Assembly (NCBI RefSeq): GCF_000004195.4
Contig: NC_030684.2
Location: forward strand, 72,585,392-72,649,391
From: Xenopus tropicalis
Lineage: Eukaryota; Chordata; Amphibia; Anura; Pipidae
Length of the DNA: 64,000 bases
Direction of reading: 5' to 3'
Shown: positions 63,493 through 64,000 of the stretch, in pieces
How the letters are laid out: each line of letters starts with the position of its first letter
Position numbering within the stretch: position 1 is the stretch's first letter
Made by a program: the position numbers and the translations under genes
Notes under the pieces: model-generated
Seen by the model: only the letters and a program-made list of their open reading frames with translations
Database searches by the model: none
What the model was told of the DNA's origin: nothing

Positions 63493-64000
63493 AACCCACG
63501 GTAAGTATCAAAGGTCTTTAAATAGCTAAATTGATATGACGTGGGGTTGAGGGTGCCTGCTAAGGCCCCGCCCACCCCCACAATTTAAAAAGACAGACAT
63601 GAGAAATGCATCATAACGGATTTCTTCAAACAGATCCCATCATAGACTGAAAAAATACAATAAATGTATAGTAAAACAATCAATTAATATTAGAATCCAA
63701 CAATGCTGAATATTAAATCTATACAAATTCGTAAATAATATATTTAAAACAGAGCAATCAGGTAAATATAAATAAATAAATACATATAAGAAAATGTTAA
63801 CAAGGTGAGACACTGTAGATGAATAAATACACTATTAAATCTCCGGCTTGAAAAAAGTCAATACTTAGTGCTAAAAGTACTTATTGTAGGGACAAATTTA
63901 TAAAAAGCAGAGGCTATGTTTTTAATCTTTAGGAAACTATGTTTCATATTTAAGAAACATATGTTTCATTTTTAAGAAGCATATGTTTCATTTTTCATTT
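63493..64000. other. AT-rich end of window
   Basis: No gene is recognised. 'catatgtttcatttttaag' units repeat at 63935-64000. Confidence 0.5.

Overview
The window looks like vertebrate, almost certainly amphibian, genomic DNA, most probably from a Xenopus frog. The reasons are the mix of repeats: T2/Kolobok-type TTAA MITEs (foldback repeats opening TTAAAGGGGTRGTTCAC), several Harbinger families with TIRs like GGGCCTGATTCACTAAAGTG, hAT MITEs, Penelope-like elements (PLEs) with GIY-YIG nucleases, L1/Tx1-like LINEs, a DD34E Tc1 element, a Ty3/gypsy chromovirus and an endogenous retrovirus. There are no bacterial operons, ribosome binding sites or CRISPR arrays. Species and family names are recalled from knowledge of these families; no search was run.

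The window is essentially a stack of transposons inside transposons. Many boundaries can be fixed to the base by target-site duplications (TSDs). Layout: 1-3522 is a Harbinger transposon cut by the window edge, holding another TIR element at 2773-3449. 3523-6984 has a broken DIRS-like gag, hAT MITEs and simple repeats. 6985-27405 is one decayed L1 (strand +) opened by a LINE 3' end (8751-11004), which itself holds two nested Harbingers, and by an endogenous retrovirus at 12266-26482. The retrovirus is opened by a TTAA element in gag and by an inverted PLE pair at 19300-25606 in env; that pair carries further Harbinger, hAT and LINE insertions. 27406-31810 is a minus-strand gypsy element interrupted by a second inverted PLE pair (28258-30743). 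31811-34395 is the only long stretch without obvious transposons; it holds a candidate terminal exon of a host gene on the minus strand (33630-33847).

34819-36136 is a Tc1 element abutting the poly(A) end of a second, minus-strand L1 (36137-44316). That L1 is split by a 3.7-kb hAT element (38991-42732), which holds an inner hAT (38998-40243) with a 34-bp minisatellite. 44400-62385 is a third inverted PLE pair. Its minus-strand half is broken by a Harbinger (44733-46771) and by a 12,017-bp two-gene Harbinger (47331-59347, TSD ATA). The latter has a four-exon Myb/SANT-like gene running inward from the left and a two-exon transposase gene running inward from the right. 62386-64000 is repetitive DNA with a hammerhead-like PLE remnant.

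Almost every coding region is a pseudogene. Transposase, reverse transcriptase, integrase, gag and env remnants are recognisable by motif, but they carry frameshifts, stops, deletions or lost catalytic residues. The main value of the window is its stratigraphy: who inserted into whom, with TSDs, plus hammerhead-ribozyme-like folds in the PLE termini and a large, nearly complete Harbinger.
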